6,930 bases of DNA. Origin: Bacteriovoracaceae bacterium. GTDB taxonomy: Bacteria > Bdellovibrionota > Bacteriovoracia > Bacteriovoracales > Bacteriovoracaceae. Location: contig SKIL01000009.1 of assembly GCA_007116425.1 (NCBI GenBank), positions 1-6,930 of the forward strand, read 5' to 3'. The position numbers and the translations under genes are program-made. Positions 1 through 6,745 of this stretch are shown here, one piece after another (position 1 is the stretch's first letter; each line of letters begins with the position of its first letter). The notes below the pieces were generated by a model. The model was not told the origin of the DNA, did no database searches, and saw nothing but the letters and a program-made list of their open reading frames with translations.

Positions 1-336
1 AAAAAAAAGCAGTCGCTCCAAAATCGGAAAGACAAGATAGATTTGTTGTATTCTCAAAGATGCTAGCCAGGGAGAGAACTTTTCTTGATCCAAACCAATA
101 TAAGAGCCACCCTCTGGTATCGGATAGACAAATGTAAGAAGTCGATGACATAACAAAGGAAAGAGATATGGAAAAAGAGCAAAAATTAATATGGTTTGAA
201 AGCTTGGATTTTGAACCAAGCAATAGAGAGTAAAAATCCAAAGACAAAATGTTATAAAAGGAAAAAAATGCTGTAAGCGCTTAAAAAATAAATTTAAAAC
301 TTTGTCTTTTAGTGTAACTTCAGAACGACGACTCAT
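1..336 (-). CDS. N-terminal part of a two-helix membrane protein, possibly a hexapeptide-repeat acyltransferase (cut by left edge)
   Basis: Reading the minus strand from an ATG at 336-334 gives 112 codons with no stop up to base 1, so the gene continues outside the window. The frame has a TAG two codons above this ATG, so no upstream start exists. A GGGTAG stretch about 5 bases ahead may serve as a weak ribosome site. The protein begins with a basic segment (MSRRSEVTLK), then two hydrophobic stretches at about residues 24-41 and 46-63 that look like membrane helices. A soluble part starts with PEGGSYIGLD at 74-83. This pattern (short two-helix N-terminus, then an EGG-x-Y-x-GLD segment and an aromatic-rich stretch) reminds me of membrane-linked left-handed beta-helix acyltransferases. 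The diagnostic hexapeptide repeats would lie outside the window, so the function is a guess. The gene is divergent from the P450 gene, with 63 bases between the starts. Confidence 0.65.
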   Translation of the reverse strand, partial: MSRRSEVTLKDKVLNLFFKRLQHFFPFITFCLWIFTLYCLVQNPSFQTILIFALFPYLFPLLCHRLLTFVYPIPEGGSYIGLDQEKFSPWLASLRIQQIYLVFPILERLLFF

Positions 337-399
337 ATTCTACCCAAAAAATAGAGTTTAAATAAAAATAATACCATATTTATTAATATCTCTCTTAAT
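337..399. promoter_or_regulatory. divergent AT-rich intergenic region between the left-edge gene and the P450 gene
   Basis: These 63 bases separate two genes that are read away from each other, so promoters for one or both should lie here or just inside the genes. The stretch is nearly all A and T, especially 356-390. Several TATTAAT/TATATT-like hexamers occur, but none is paired with a convincing -35 box at 16-18 bases, so I do not name a specific promoter. No clear ribosome site precedes the TTG at 400. Confidence 0.35.
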
Positions 400-1875
400 T
401 TGAATTATACTAACCTAATACACAACTTACAAAGTTCAAATTTTAAGAGGTCAAATATTTCCGCAGAAACAACTCCTCCACACATCACTCCAGCTCGCCC
501 ACCCAAAGATAAAATTTGGGGAAGTTTAAGCGGTCATATATTGCAATTAAAAAAAGATCGCTTGAATTTTCTCTACGACTCAATGCTTAGCTATGGAGAG
601 GTGATAGAGATGTGGGTCGGTCCAAAAAAAACCTACGTAATTACATGCCCCGACATGTTAGAAGAGATACTGAAGCAAAAAGCGAAAAACTTTCCAAAGA
701 ATACTCCCGGCTATAAAAAAGTAAGCGACGTTATTGGAGACGGTGTTTTTACGGAAGTTGGTGAAAAATGGAAACAAATTCGAAAAATTGTTAACCCCTT
801 TTTCAATCCAAAAAACTTTGATTTCTACACTCAAGTTGTAAACCACAAGGCCCAAGATGTTATAGCTCAGATTGAGGAGTTGCCAGATAAAGAACAAGTT
901 CCGATCTCAAGGCTTATCAATACTTTTACACTTAAAGTCTTAGGTGAAAGTATGTTTGGACAGGACTTTGGCCCTCACCAAGATCGTATCGAAAAAGAGT
1001 TTGCTTCTCTCGTTGATCTTACCGAAAAAAAATTAACTCAATTGGATATACCTCTAAACCCGCTTCAATGGTGGGAAAATAAAAAGTTTAACAGTTCTCT
1101 TAATGCCATCGATGAGCTTATTCAGGAAATTATTGACAGCTCCAAGTCAAATCAAAAGAAAAACTTTGTATCAGCATTCCTTAAAAGTGAGTTATATGCA
1201 GATATAGCAAAATCCTCAAAAAAAGAGGCCAATCAGTTTTTAATTGCTCAGATTAAAACCATGGTTTTTGCCGGACATGAAACCACTGCAAACGTACTAT
1301 CTTGGATCACAAACTTTCTATGCGTTGAGCAAGAGCACCAAACAAAGATTAGAGATGATTTAACTAAACTCAGACAAACCTATCCAGAGAATACATTTGA
1401 GCTCGCAACAAAGTCTTTCCCCTCGCAAGATATTTTATGGAGAAGCATGTACGAGTTTGCCAGTGAAAGCATGCGCATGCGACCTCCGGCCTGGTCTTTT
1501 GGAAGAATTGCTATCGAAGATGACAATATAAAAGGCCTAGACATAAAAAGTGGAGAAACTGTCACAATAAGTCCGTATCTTTGCCATCATGACCCAAAAA
1601 GGTGGGATTCACCGCTCAAGTTTGATCCTTCCAGGTTTCGTCCGGAGGCAGAAAAAAGGCTTCACCCGCTTAGTTATTTTCCATTTGGAGCTGGCCCGAG
1701 AATATGCATTGGAAAACAATTGGCATGGATGGAAATCATGGGACTTATGTATCACCTGTTCAGTAAATACCAGCTTAAGTTCGCCAGAGGCCAAAGCCCT
1801 TTAGAAATGAGTCCTCAAATTTCATTACGTCCAGCATCAGACCTGTATATTTCAGTAAAAAAAATACCAGATTAA
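400..1875 (+). CDS. cytochrome P450 monooxygenase
   Basis: This is a complete 491-residue P450, a haem-thiolate enzyme that inserts one oxygen atom into a hydrophobic substrate using electrons from a separate redox partner. The hallmarks are present in order: helix-C WKQIR (124-128), helix-I AGHETT (291-296, oxygen activation), ExxR as ESMR (356-359), the PERF-like FDPSRF (408-413), and the haem loop FGAGPRICIG (429-438) with the iron-ligand Cys436. The AGHETT form is common in fatty-acid and terpenoid hydroxylases such as the CYP4/CYP102-like groups, but the substrate cannot be read from this. There is no N-terminal membrane helix and no fused reductase, so it should be cytosolic and need a ferredoxin or flavodoxin system not seen here. 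The start is uncertain. The TTG at 400 is the first usual start codon after the in-frame TAG at 352 but has no ribosome site. An ATT at 457 (residue 20) lies 6 bases after AAGAGG and still leaves the proline-rich P450 N-terminus whole. Confidence 0.95.
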   Translation: MNYTNLIHNLQSSNFKRSNISAETTPPHITPARPPKDKIWGSLSGHILQLKKDRLNFLYDSMLSYGEVIEMWVGPKKTYVITCPDMLEEILKQKAKNFPKNTPGYKKVSDVIGDGVFTEVGEKWKQIRKIVNPFFNPKNFDFYTQVVNHKAQDVIAQIEELPDKEQVPISRLINTFTLKVLGESMFGQDFGPHQDRIEKEFASLVDLTEKKLTQLDIPLNPLQWWENKKFNSSLNAIDELIQEIIDSSKSNQKKNFVSAFLKSELYADIAKSSKKEANQFLIAQIKTMVFAGHETTANVLSWITNFLCVEQEHQTKIRDDLTKLRQTYPENTFELATKSFPSQDILWRSMYEFASESMRMRPPAWSFGRIAIEDDNIKGLDIKSGETVTISPYLCHHDPKRWDSPLKFDPSRFRPEAEKRLHPLSYFPFGAGPRICIGKQLAWMEIMGLMYHLFSKYQLKFARGQSPLEMSPQISLRPASDLYISVKKIPD

Positions 1876-1958
1876 AATTACCCCCACTCTAAAGGGGCAG
1901 TTTGTACACGATTCATCTATGTAATTTTTCCAAAGTAGAAGGCCAAAGTCGTAATTAT

Positions 1959-1990
1959 TTCATACAAGCATAGAAGTTACTTTGTATGAA
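1959..1990. repeat. perfect 9-bp inverted repeat overlapping the ribosome site of the small gene
   Basis: TTCATACAA at 1959-1967 is exactly repeated in inverted form as TTGTATGAA at 1982-1990. In RNA, one G-U wobble at each end (1968/1981 and 1958/1991) could lengthen the stem to 11 pairs around a 12-base loop. The right arm takes up the first bases of the AAGGAG ribosome site (1989-1994) of the gene starting at 1999. It could be an RNA hairpin that limits translation, or a symmetrical DNA operator. It is not followed by a T tract, so it is a poor intrinsic terminator for the P450 gene. The rest of the 123-base gap (1876-1998) shows no feature I can support. Confidence 0.6.
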
Positions 1991-1998
1991 GGAGTTAT

Positions 1999-2205
1999 AT
2001 GAAAGAAATTACACTAATATCATTCATTTTTTGCATTATCATCGGCATCTCAAATCTTAAAGATGAAACTCAGACCTATGCCTATAAGATTCGAGAGTCA
2101 CAATCTCATCATATCGCACTATCAGAAGTAACAGAGAAAAAACAAAAGTCTGCAAGCAAAAAATTAACCTTAAAGATCTCAAGTGTCTCTAGCTCACTAA
2201 ACTAA
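1999..2205 (+). CDS. small 68-residue exported or membrane-anchored protein, unknown function
   Basis: I do not recognise this protein. It has a strong ribosome site, AAGGAG at 1989-1994, four bases before the ATG, which is the main reason to believe it is real. The protein starts MKE, then a hydrophobic run of about 15 residues (ITLISFIFCIIIGIS, 4-18), followed by a hydrophilic tail rich in Lys, Ser, Glu and His. That layout fits a signal peptide or a single membrane anchor with about 48 residues exposed. Cys12 sits inside the hydrophobic run and is not in a lipobox, so a lipoprotein is unlikely. The TAA stop at 2203-2205 overlaps the TAG of the convergent acyltransferase gene, so the two genes share their ends with no room for a separate terminator. 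An inverted repeat covers the edge of its ribosome site and may regulate it. Confidence 0.6.
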   Translation: MKEITLISFIFCIIIGISNLKDETQTYAYKIRESQSHHIALSEVTEKKQKSASKKLTLKISSVSSSLN

Positions 2206-2849
2206 TTATCTAAAGGTTTTAAGGATAAGACATCTTCGCGCATAGATAGAGCAATGTCTCGGTGATCTTTACTTTTATCAATCTCTTTCATAGGGCCAAC
2301 CAAAACTCGACTCAAATAAGGAATGAGAAGGCCATCACCTTTAGGAAGAGGTTTCCATGTTTCATGCAAGTAAACTGGTACGTAATTTAAATGACGACTA
2401 TTGAGTAAAACTCTCGCTGCACCAGACTTAAACTCACCCAAGACACCGGGCTCCCCTCGACTTCCCTCCGGATAAATAAGCAAACAACTTCCCGAGTCTA
2501 TTTTCTTTGCCATAATAGCAATAAATTCGTGTACATGATTTCGCTTTGGAGAGCGCTCTACATATACTGCATTTACAAAAAGTGAATAAAGAAATTTTTT
2601 AATTTTACTTTTTGCAAAATAATCAGCTGCGGCCACGGGATAAACCCTTCCTTGCATTGAAAAAGGTAAAGAACATAAAATAACCATCGTGTCCATATGG
2701 GAGTTGTGATTAGCAATAACAATATAAGCCTCATCACTGCTTATCGAAGGCAGATCTCGATCAAACTCGACACCAACAAAAACCTTGAGAAACCATCGCA
2801 TGATGACTCTATAAAGTACATAGAACCAAACTTGTCTTAAGAAAATCAT
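2202..2849 (-). CDS. plsC: PlsC-family lysophospholipid (1-acylglycerol-3-phosphate) acyltransferase
   Basis: This 215-residue protein belongs to the PlsC/LPLAT family, which moves an acyl chain to a lysophospholipid, typically turning lysophosphatidate into phosphatidate at the inner membrane. The family blocks are visible: NHNSHMD at 47-53, giving the catalytic H-x4-D pair His48 and Asp53; NAVYVERS at 93-100 (block II); YPEGSRG at 126-132 with FKSGAA at 140-145 (block III); and VPV at 157-159 (block IV). The N-terminal 28 residues are hydrophobic and aromatic with scattered Arg/Lys, suiting membrane attachment. The length is a little short for the family (about 240) but all catalytic blocks are intact. 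Its ATG overlaps the TGA of the upstream CDP-diacylglycerol synthase gene (ATGA, 2846-2849), and no ribosome site is visible, so translation is probably coupled. The pairing suggests it feeds phosphatidate to its partner. The exact acyl acceptor is not known. Confidence 0.92.
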   Translation of the reverse strand: MIFLRQVWFYVLYRVIMRWFLKVFVGVEFDRDLPSISSDEAYIVIANHNSHMDTMVILCSLPFSMQGRVYPVAAADYFAKSKIKKFLYSLFVNAVYVERSPKRNHVHEFIAIMAKKIDSGSCLLIYPEGSRGEPGVLGEFKSGAARVLLNSRHLNYVPVYLHETWKPLPKGDGLLIPYLSRVLVGPMKEIDKSKDHRDIALSMREDVLSLKPLDN

Positions 2850-3859
2850 ACATAAACCAAATAATACAAGAAATAGAAAAAGCCTAGAGAAGCAAAAGTT
2901 AAAGAATCCAAACGATCTAGTACCCCCCCATGGCCTGGGATAAAATTACTCATGTCTTTAATTTTCATATCCCGCTTAAGAGAGGAAATTGTTAGATCAC
3001 CAAAAATTCCAAGCACACTGATGAAGAGCCCCAAGAAAAGACATTGAAGAGTTGTCAAAGGAACGAGAAATGCCAATATATAGGCCATCCCTAAACTTCC
3101 CAGCAGTCCTCCAAAGCACCCTTCGATCGTCTTATTTGGAGAAATCATAGGGGATAAGGAATGCTTTCCAAAAGTTTTTCCGGCCAGGAATTGAAATACA
3201 TCATTCATCTGAGTGATAAATATGAGAAAAAAGATTGTTCCCTGGTGACCTGCTTCATGACCTGGAATACTTGGAAGAAAGAGCAAAGCGGGAATATGTG
3301 ATACACTAAAAACTGTAAGCATCAAACCCCAATACAGAATACTAAAAGTAACAATACTTTTTTCGTATAAACCAGATATGATGGCCCTAAAGGGCAAAAG
3401 AAAAAGCAGCCCCACCGGAATAAATAGAATAAAGAGAAGAAACTCTCCATACCAAACTAAAAAATATTGGATTGGAATCGCGATATAGGCCCAGAAGTGA
3501 ACTCTTCGCATTCCCACCTCAGAATTAATAATTTTAACTTGAGAGAGAAACTCACGAAACGCCAAAAAGGAAATAAGTCCAAAGCCAAAAAGAGTAATCA
3601 AAGGATGTATTCCTAAAACAAGAATATACAGACCTAAAATAATCCACCATGAGATAATTCTTTGTTTAATCTGCTGCAGTCCCTTGAAGTTGTTAATGAG
3701 TCCCCATCCCCAAAAGAAAAAGGTAAAGAATAAGACGACGCAAAAAGCAAAGAAAAGAGCGAAGAGAGTTGGAACTGAGAACTGTCCCAACTGAGAAAAT
3801 TTTTCAAACAATATCAACAAATCATTTCTAATCAAAGTACACTCACTCACTTTGTTCAT
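2846..3859 (-). CDS. ynbB: phosphatidate cytidylyltransferase (CDP-diacylglycerol synthase), CdsA/YnbB type
   Basis: This 337-residue integral membrane protein should make CDP-diacylglycerol from phosphatidate and CTP. The C-terminal family signature is complete at 292-318: S-x-LKR-x4-KD (292-302), then PGHGG (308-312) and the DRLD end (315-318). Upstream lie ND at 219-220 followed by GKTFGKH, and SPNKTIEG at 240-247, both typical of this family. Many hydrophobic helices cover residues 28-200 and 248-290. It is longer than E. coli CdsA (285) or YnbB (about 298), mostly through its N-terminus. The start at 3859 has no good ribosome site, but the frame closes upstream at 3878-3880 and no other start is better supported. 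Lying next to ynbC-like and ynbA-like genes, it is more likely the YnbB-type paralogue than the housekeeping enzyme; that is inference. E. coli YnbB is, from memory, linked to synthesis of the glycolipid MPIase. Translation of plsC is coupled to its stop. Confidence 0.93.
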   Translation of the reverse strand: MNKVSECTLIRNDLLILFEKFSQLGQFSVPTLFALFFAFCVVLFFTFFFWGWGLINNFKGLQQIKQRIISWWIILGLYILVLGIHPLITLFGFGLISFLAFREFLSQVKIINSEVGMRRVHFWAYIAIPIQYFLVWYGEFLLFILFIPVGLLFLLPFRAIISGLYEKSIVTFSILYWGLMLTVFSVSHIPALLFLPSIPGHEAGHQGTIFFLIFITQMNDVFQFLAGKTFGKHSLSPMISPNKTIEGCFGGLLGSLGMAYILAFLVPLTTLQCLFLGLFISVLGIFGDLTISSLKRDMKIKDMSNFIPGHGGVLDRLDSLTFASLGFFYFLYYLVYV

Positions 3860-3981
3860 TAGGCGCTTATAGCCGAGCTAAAGAAGAAAAGTAAACCAAG
3901 AGGAAAAAAAGAAAAGAAATTTGAGTAAGTACATATAAAAGACAAAAATGTATCTAAACAACAAATAATTAGAGGTGATTC
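3860..3981. promoter_or_regulatory. divergent intergenic region between the ynbB/plsC and ynbC/methyltransferase units
   Basis: These 122 bases lie between two units read away from each other, so the promoters for both should be in or near them. The plus strand is strongly purine-rich at 3880-3920. A weak minus-strand candidate is TATATG (3937-3932) with TTGTTT (3961-3956) 18 bases away; only about half the consensus bases match. I see no convincing plus-strand promoter. The ribosome site for the rightward gene is clear: AGAGGTGAT at 3971-3979, just before the ATG at 3982. Confidence 0.35.
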
Positions 3982-5763
3982 ATGAGTGAGCGAGTTGTTC
4001 ATAAAGGCGAGTTTGAAACTTTTGATGGGACTAAGCTGGTCTATCGAGAGTGGGAACCTCATAAAAGTAAAGAAGAGAATGACAAAGAAGGCGAAGAGAA
4101 GAAGGCCTTAATTGTGATTCACAGAGGTCATGAGCACTCAGGTAGACTTCACGACCTTATCGAAGGAATGAATTGTCCTGACTTCTATGCTTTTGGATAC
4201 GATGGAAGAGGACATGGTGAATCACCAGGCCCTCGCGGCTACGCTCCAGACTTCAGCTACCTAGTAAAAGACCTTGATACATTTGTGAGGTACGTCTCCC
4301 AAAAGCACGGTATTGAGATGAAGAATATATTTGTTGTGGCCAATAGTGTAGGGGCCGTAATCGCAAGTACATGGGTTCACGACTATGCTCCTCAAATTAG
4401 AGGTATGGTACTCGCCGCTCCAGCTTTCAAGGTCAAACTCTACGTACCATTGGCCCTTTCGGGGCTCAGGCTTCTTGAAATGATAAAGCACCCTGCCTTT
4501 ATCACAAGCTATGTTAAATCAAGATTTCTAACACATGATGAAGAGCAGGCCAAAATGTATGATGAAGACCCACTGATTACACCGGATATTGCTGTAAACA
4601 TTCTTATTGGCCTTTTTGATACTTCAAATAGAGTTGTTAAGGATGCCGCCGCCATCACCATTCCAACTCAAATATTCTCAGCAACCAGAGACTTTGTTGT
4701 GAGCAATAAACCACAAAAACAGTTTTTTGAACGACTAAGTTCAACAAAAAAAGAATTTATTCCACTTAAAGGATTTTTCCATGGGGTTCTTTATGAAAAA
4801 GAAAGAGAGATCCCATTTAGAGAAGCTTCAAGGTTTATTAAAGAGTGCTTCAACTCTCCCCCACACCACATTAATCTCCTTGAGTCACATAAAGAGGGAC
4901 CGATGAAGAGAGAGTATGATCTGCTTCATCACGATGCTCCCTTCTTTCGAGGTCTCAATTATACGATTCAAAAAATGGCGATGAAAACTCTAGGTATTTT
5001 ATCTAAAGGGATTGAGATTGGATTTAAACATGGCTTTGACTCAGGAGTATCTCTTGATCATGTTTATGAAAACCGAGCAAAGGGAAAACTTGGACTTGGA
5101 AAACTCATCGATTATTTCTATATCAATGCTATCGGTTGGAAAGGTATCAGACAGAGAAAAGTTCATATTCAAGAGGCTTTGGAAAAGGCCATCTCAGAGC
5201 TTTTAAATCAAAATAAACCTGTTCGCATTATGGATATAGGAGCTGGGCCAGGAAGGTATCTTCAGGAGCTAGCAAAAAAATATGAAAACGAAGATGTAAA
5301 AGTAATGATAAGAGACTTTGCCGAGGCCAATATTGAAAGTGGTAAAACTTTGGCCCAAGAATTAGGAGTTAAGAATGCTCAATTCAAGATTGCCGATGCC
5401 TTCTCAAAAGAGAGCTATAGCAAAGATGAATTTTCACCTAATATCTTAATTGTTTCAGGCCTCTTTGAGCTATTTCCTGATAATGACCTAGTCAGGAAAG
5501 CTATTGATGGTGCAATAGATGTCATGGACTCTGAAAATGGCCCTTGCTTCGTCATCTACACTGGTCAACCATGGCACCCTCAACTCGAAATGATTGCCCA
5601 TACCCTTCCCAATAGAGACGGAAAAAGATGGATTATGCGAAGGAGAACTCAACAAGAGTTAGATCAGCTCTTTGCCGAGAAAGGAGCAAAGAAGACGGAA
5701 ATGTGGATCGACAAGTGGGGAATTTTCACTGTTAGTTTGGCCCAGACCAAAGGAAACAAATAA
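3982..5763 (+). CDS. ynbC: fused alpha/beta hydrolase and class I SAM-dependent methyltransferase, YnbC type
   Basis: This 593-residue protein joins two enzymes, the same architecture and size as E. coli YnbC (about 585). Residues 1-290 form an alpha/beta hydrolase of the monoacylglycerol-lipase/serine-hydrolase type. HRGHEHSGR is at 47-55, the nucleophile elbow ANSVGA at 120-125 gives Ser122, and likely partners are Asp237 (ATRD) and His267 (GFFH). A linker of about 80 residues includes FDSGVSLDHVY (352-362). The C-terminal methyltransferase starts near 370 and has the SAM-binding loop MDIGAGPG at 417-424. Two oddities: the usual elbow G-x-S-x-G begins with Ala, and the oxyanion-hole HG motif is replaced by HRGH. 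Residues 27-41 are a charged Lys/Glu insert. There is no signal peptide, so it should act in the cytosol or at the inner membrane face. The ribosome site is strong. Substrates are unknown; the context suggests a phospholipid or its head group. The ynbC identity rests on architecture, remembered motifs and neighbours. Confidence 0.93.
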   Translation: MSERVVHKGEFETFDGTKLVYREWEPHKSKEENDKEGEEKKALIVIHRGHEHSGRLHDLIEGMNCPDFYAFGYDGRGHGESPGPRGYAPDFSYLVKDLDTFVRYVSQKHGIEMKNIFVVANSVGAVIASTWVHDYAPQIRGMVLAAPAFKVKLYVPLALSGLRLLEMIKHPAFITSYVKSRFLTHDEEQAKMYDEDPLITPDIAVNILIGLFDTSNRVVKDAAAITIPTQIFSATRDFVVSNKPQKQFFERLSSTKKEFIPLKGFFHGVLYEKEREIPFREASRFIKECFNSPPHHINLLESHKEGPMKREYDLLHHDAPFFRGLNYTIQKMAMKTLGILSKGIEIGFKHGFDSGVSLDHVYENRAKGKLGLGKLIDYFYINAIGWKGIRQRKVHIQEALEKAISELLNQNKPVRIMDIGAGPGRYLQELAKKYENEDVKVMIRDFAEANIESGKTLAQELGVKNAQFKIADAFSKESYSKDEFSPNILIVSGLFELFPDNDLVRKAIDGAIDVMDSENGPCFVIYTGQPWHPQLEMIAHTLPNRDGKRWIMRRRTQQELDQLFAEKGAKKTEMWIDKWGIFTVSLAQTKGNK

Positions 5764-5764
5764 G

Positions 5765-6745
5765 ATGAGTAAAGAGCTAGAAGCACTGCAAACTTATTTT
5801 GACCTCATGTCAACCAATGGCATGTCGTATGTTTTTAAAATTGCTTCTGAGGTAGGAGTTTTTAACACACTTGCTTCGAACAAAGAACTTAGTGGAAAAT
5901 CCATCGCTAAAAAGTTAGACCTACTCGAGTACCCAACTTGTGTACTTTGTGATGCTTTAGTTGAAATGAATGTCCTTACAAAAAACTCTGAACAATACTC
6001 TCTAACTCCCGTAATGCATTTTTTAAGCGGCAACTATCAAAACCTAAGCTCAGAGTACTGGGAACACTTCCCTCACTTTTTAAAAACAGGTGAACCCTTT
6101 AAAAAGATGGACACAACAACCGATAGTGAAAAAGAATATCAGGTTCAAGTAAAAGCACTTGAATGGATGATGGGTCCATGTGCAAAAATGGCACAAACAC
6201 ATGCAAAAGAGTTACTAGACAATATTGAAAACGTACTTGATCTTGGATGTGGTTCAGGAGTATGGTCGATGGCCTTCCTCCAAGACAAGAACCCTACGAG
6301 GGACACACTCGTCGACTGGCCGGCAGTTCTCAAAGTTGCATTAGACTCTGCAAAATCTCAGGGCTTCACTAATCAAATTGAAACAATTGAAGGAAACTTT
6401 CACGAGGCAAATTTAAAAGAAGATTTTTATGACCTGGCAATCTTGGGGAATGTAACTCATATTGAAACTCCTAAAGGTTGTCAGGATCTTTTTAACAAAA
6501 GTTTCAAATCGCTTAAAAGCGGAGGCGCTTTAGTTATTCACGATGTATATGGTACGCACCCCAAAGGAGAAATACCTCGTCTACTCTATCGCCTTGGACT
6601 CAGTGTTAGAACTGTACAAGGAAGAGTTCACACTCCGGATGAAATGAGACCATGGTTAGAAAAAGCTGGCTTCACTCGTTTTGAGTTTAAAAGTTTAGAC
6701 GTAACTCCTTACTCAATGGGAAGCTTTTATGCATTCAAGCCTTAA
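5765..6745 (+). CDS. O-methyltransferase of the Methyltransf_2 type (N-terminal helix-turn-helix-like dimerisation domain)
   Basis: This 326-residue protein resembles hydroxyneurosteroid/acetylserotonin- and polyketide-type O-methyltransferases. Residues 1-90 look like the winged-helix-like dimerisation domain (a YVFKIASEVGVF helix near 22-33, a KSIAKKLDL segment at 45-53, then YSLTP at 78-82). The SAM-binding loop is VLDLGCGSG at 157-165, DWP (184-186) is the usual acidic turn, and GNF at 210-212 comes before strand 4. It should transfer a methyl group to a hydroxyl or carboxyl acceptor that I cannot identify. I chose the ATG at 5765, one base after the ynbC stop, because AAAGGA (5749-5754) precedes it and the family N-terminus begins there; a start 31 codons earlier would add a low-complexity out-of-family segment read across ynbC. 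The one-base gap indicates a single operon with the hydrolase-methyltransferase fusion. Its last 33 bases overlap the convergent ynbA-like gene. I do not recall this gene in the E. coli ynb operon. Confidence 0.92.
   Translation: MSKELEALQTYFDLMSTNGMSYVFKIASEVGVFNTLASNKELSGKSIAKKLDLLEYPTCVLCDALVEMNVLTKNSEQYSLTPVMHFLSGNYQNLSSEYWEHFPHFLKTGEPFKKMDTTTDSEKEYQVQVKALEWMMGPCAKMAQTHAKELLDNIENVLDLGCGSGVWSMAFLQDKNPTRDTLVDWPAVLKVALDSAKSQGFTNQIETIEGNFHEANLKEDFYDLAILGNVTHIETPKGCQDLFNKSFKSLKSGGALVIHDVYGTHPKGEIPRLLYRLGLSVRTVQGRVHTPDEMRPWLEKAGFTRFEFKSLDVTPYSMGSFYAFKP

Noticed and set aside
658..897. Minus-strand 79-codon frame inside the P450 gene
   Set aside because: It lies wholly opposite conserved P450 sequence, including helix C, and shows no family features.
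1881..1898. CCCC/GGGG stem after the P450 stop as a terminator
   Set aside because: Only four base pairs with an eight-base loop and no following T tract.
3859..4062. Minus-strand 67-codon frame whose TAA overlaps the ynbB ATG (TAATG), hinting at a coupled leader peptide
   Set aside because: It begins antisense to the first codons of the well-supported ynbC-like gene, has no clear ribosome site, and its hydrophobic tail is just the complement of the purine-rich gap.
4261..4491. Minus-strand 76-codon frame inside the ynbC-like gene
   Set aside because: It is opposite the hydrolase nucleophile region and has no ribosome site or recognisable motif.
5672..5764. Upstream ATG that would extend the O-methyltransferase by 31 residues
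   Set aside because: The extra segment is read out of frame through the ynbC-like coding region, is Arg-rich and unlike the family, and the ATG at 5765 has a ribosome site.
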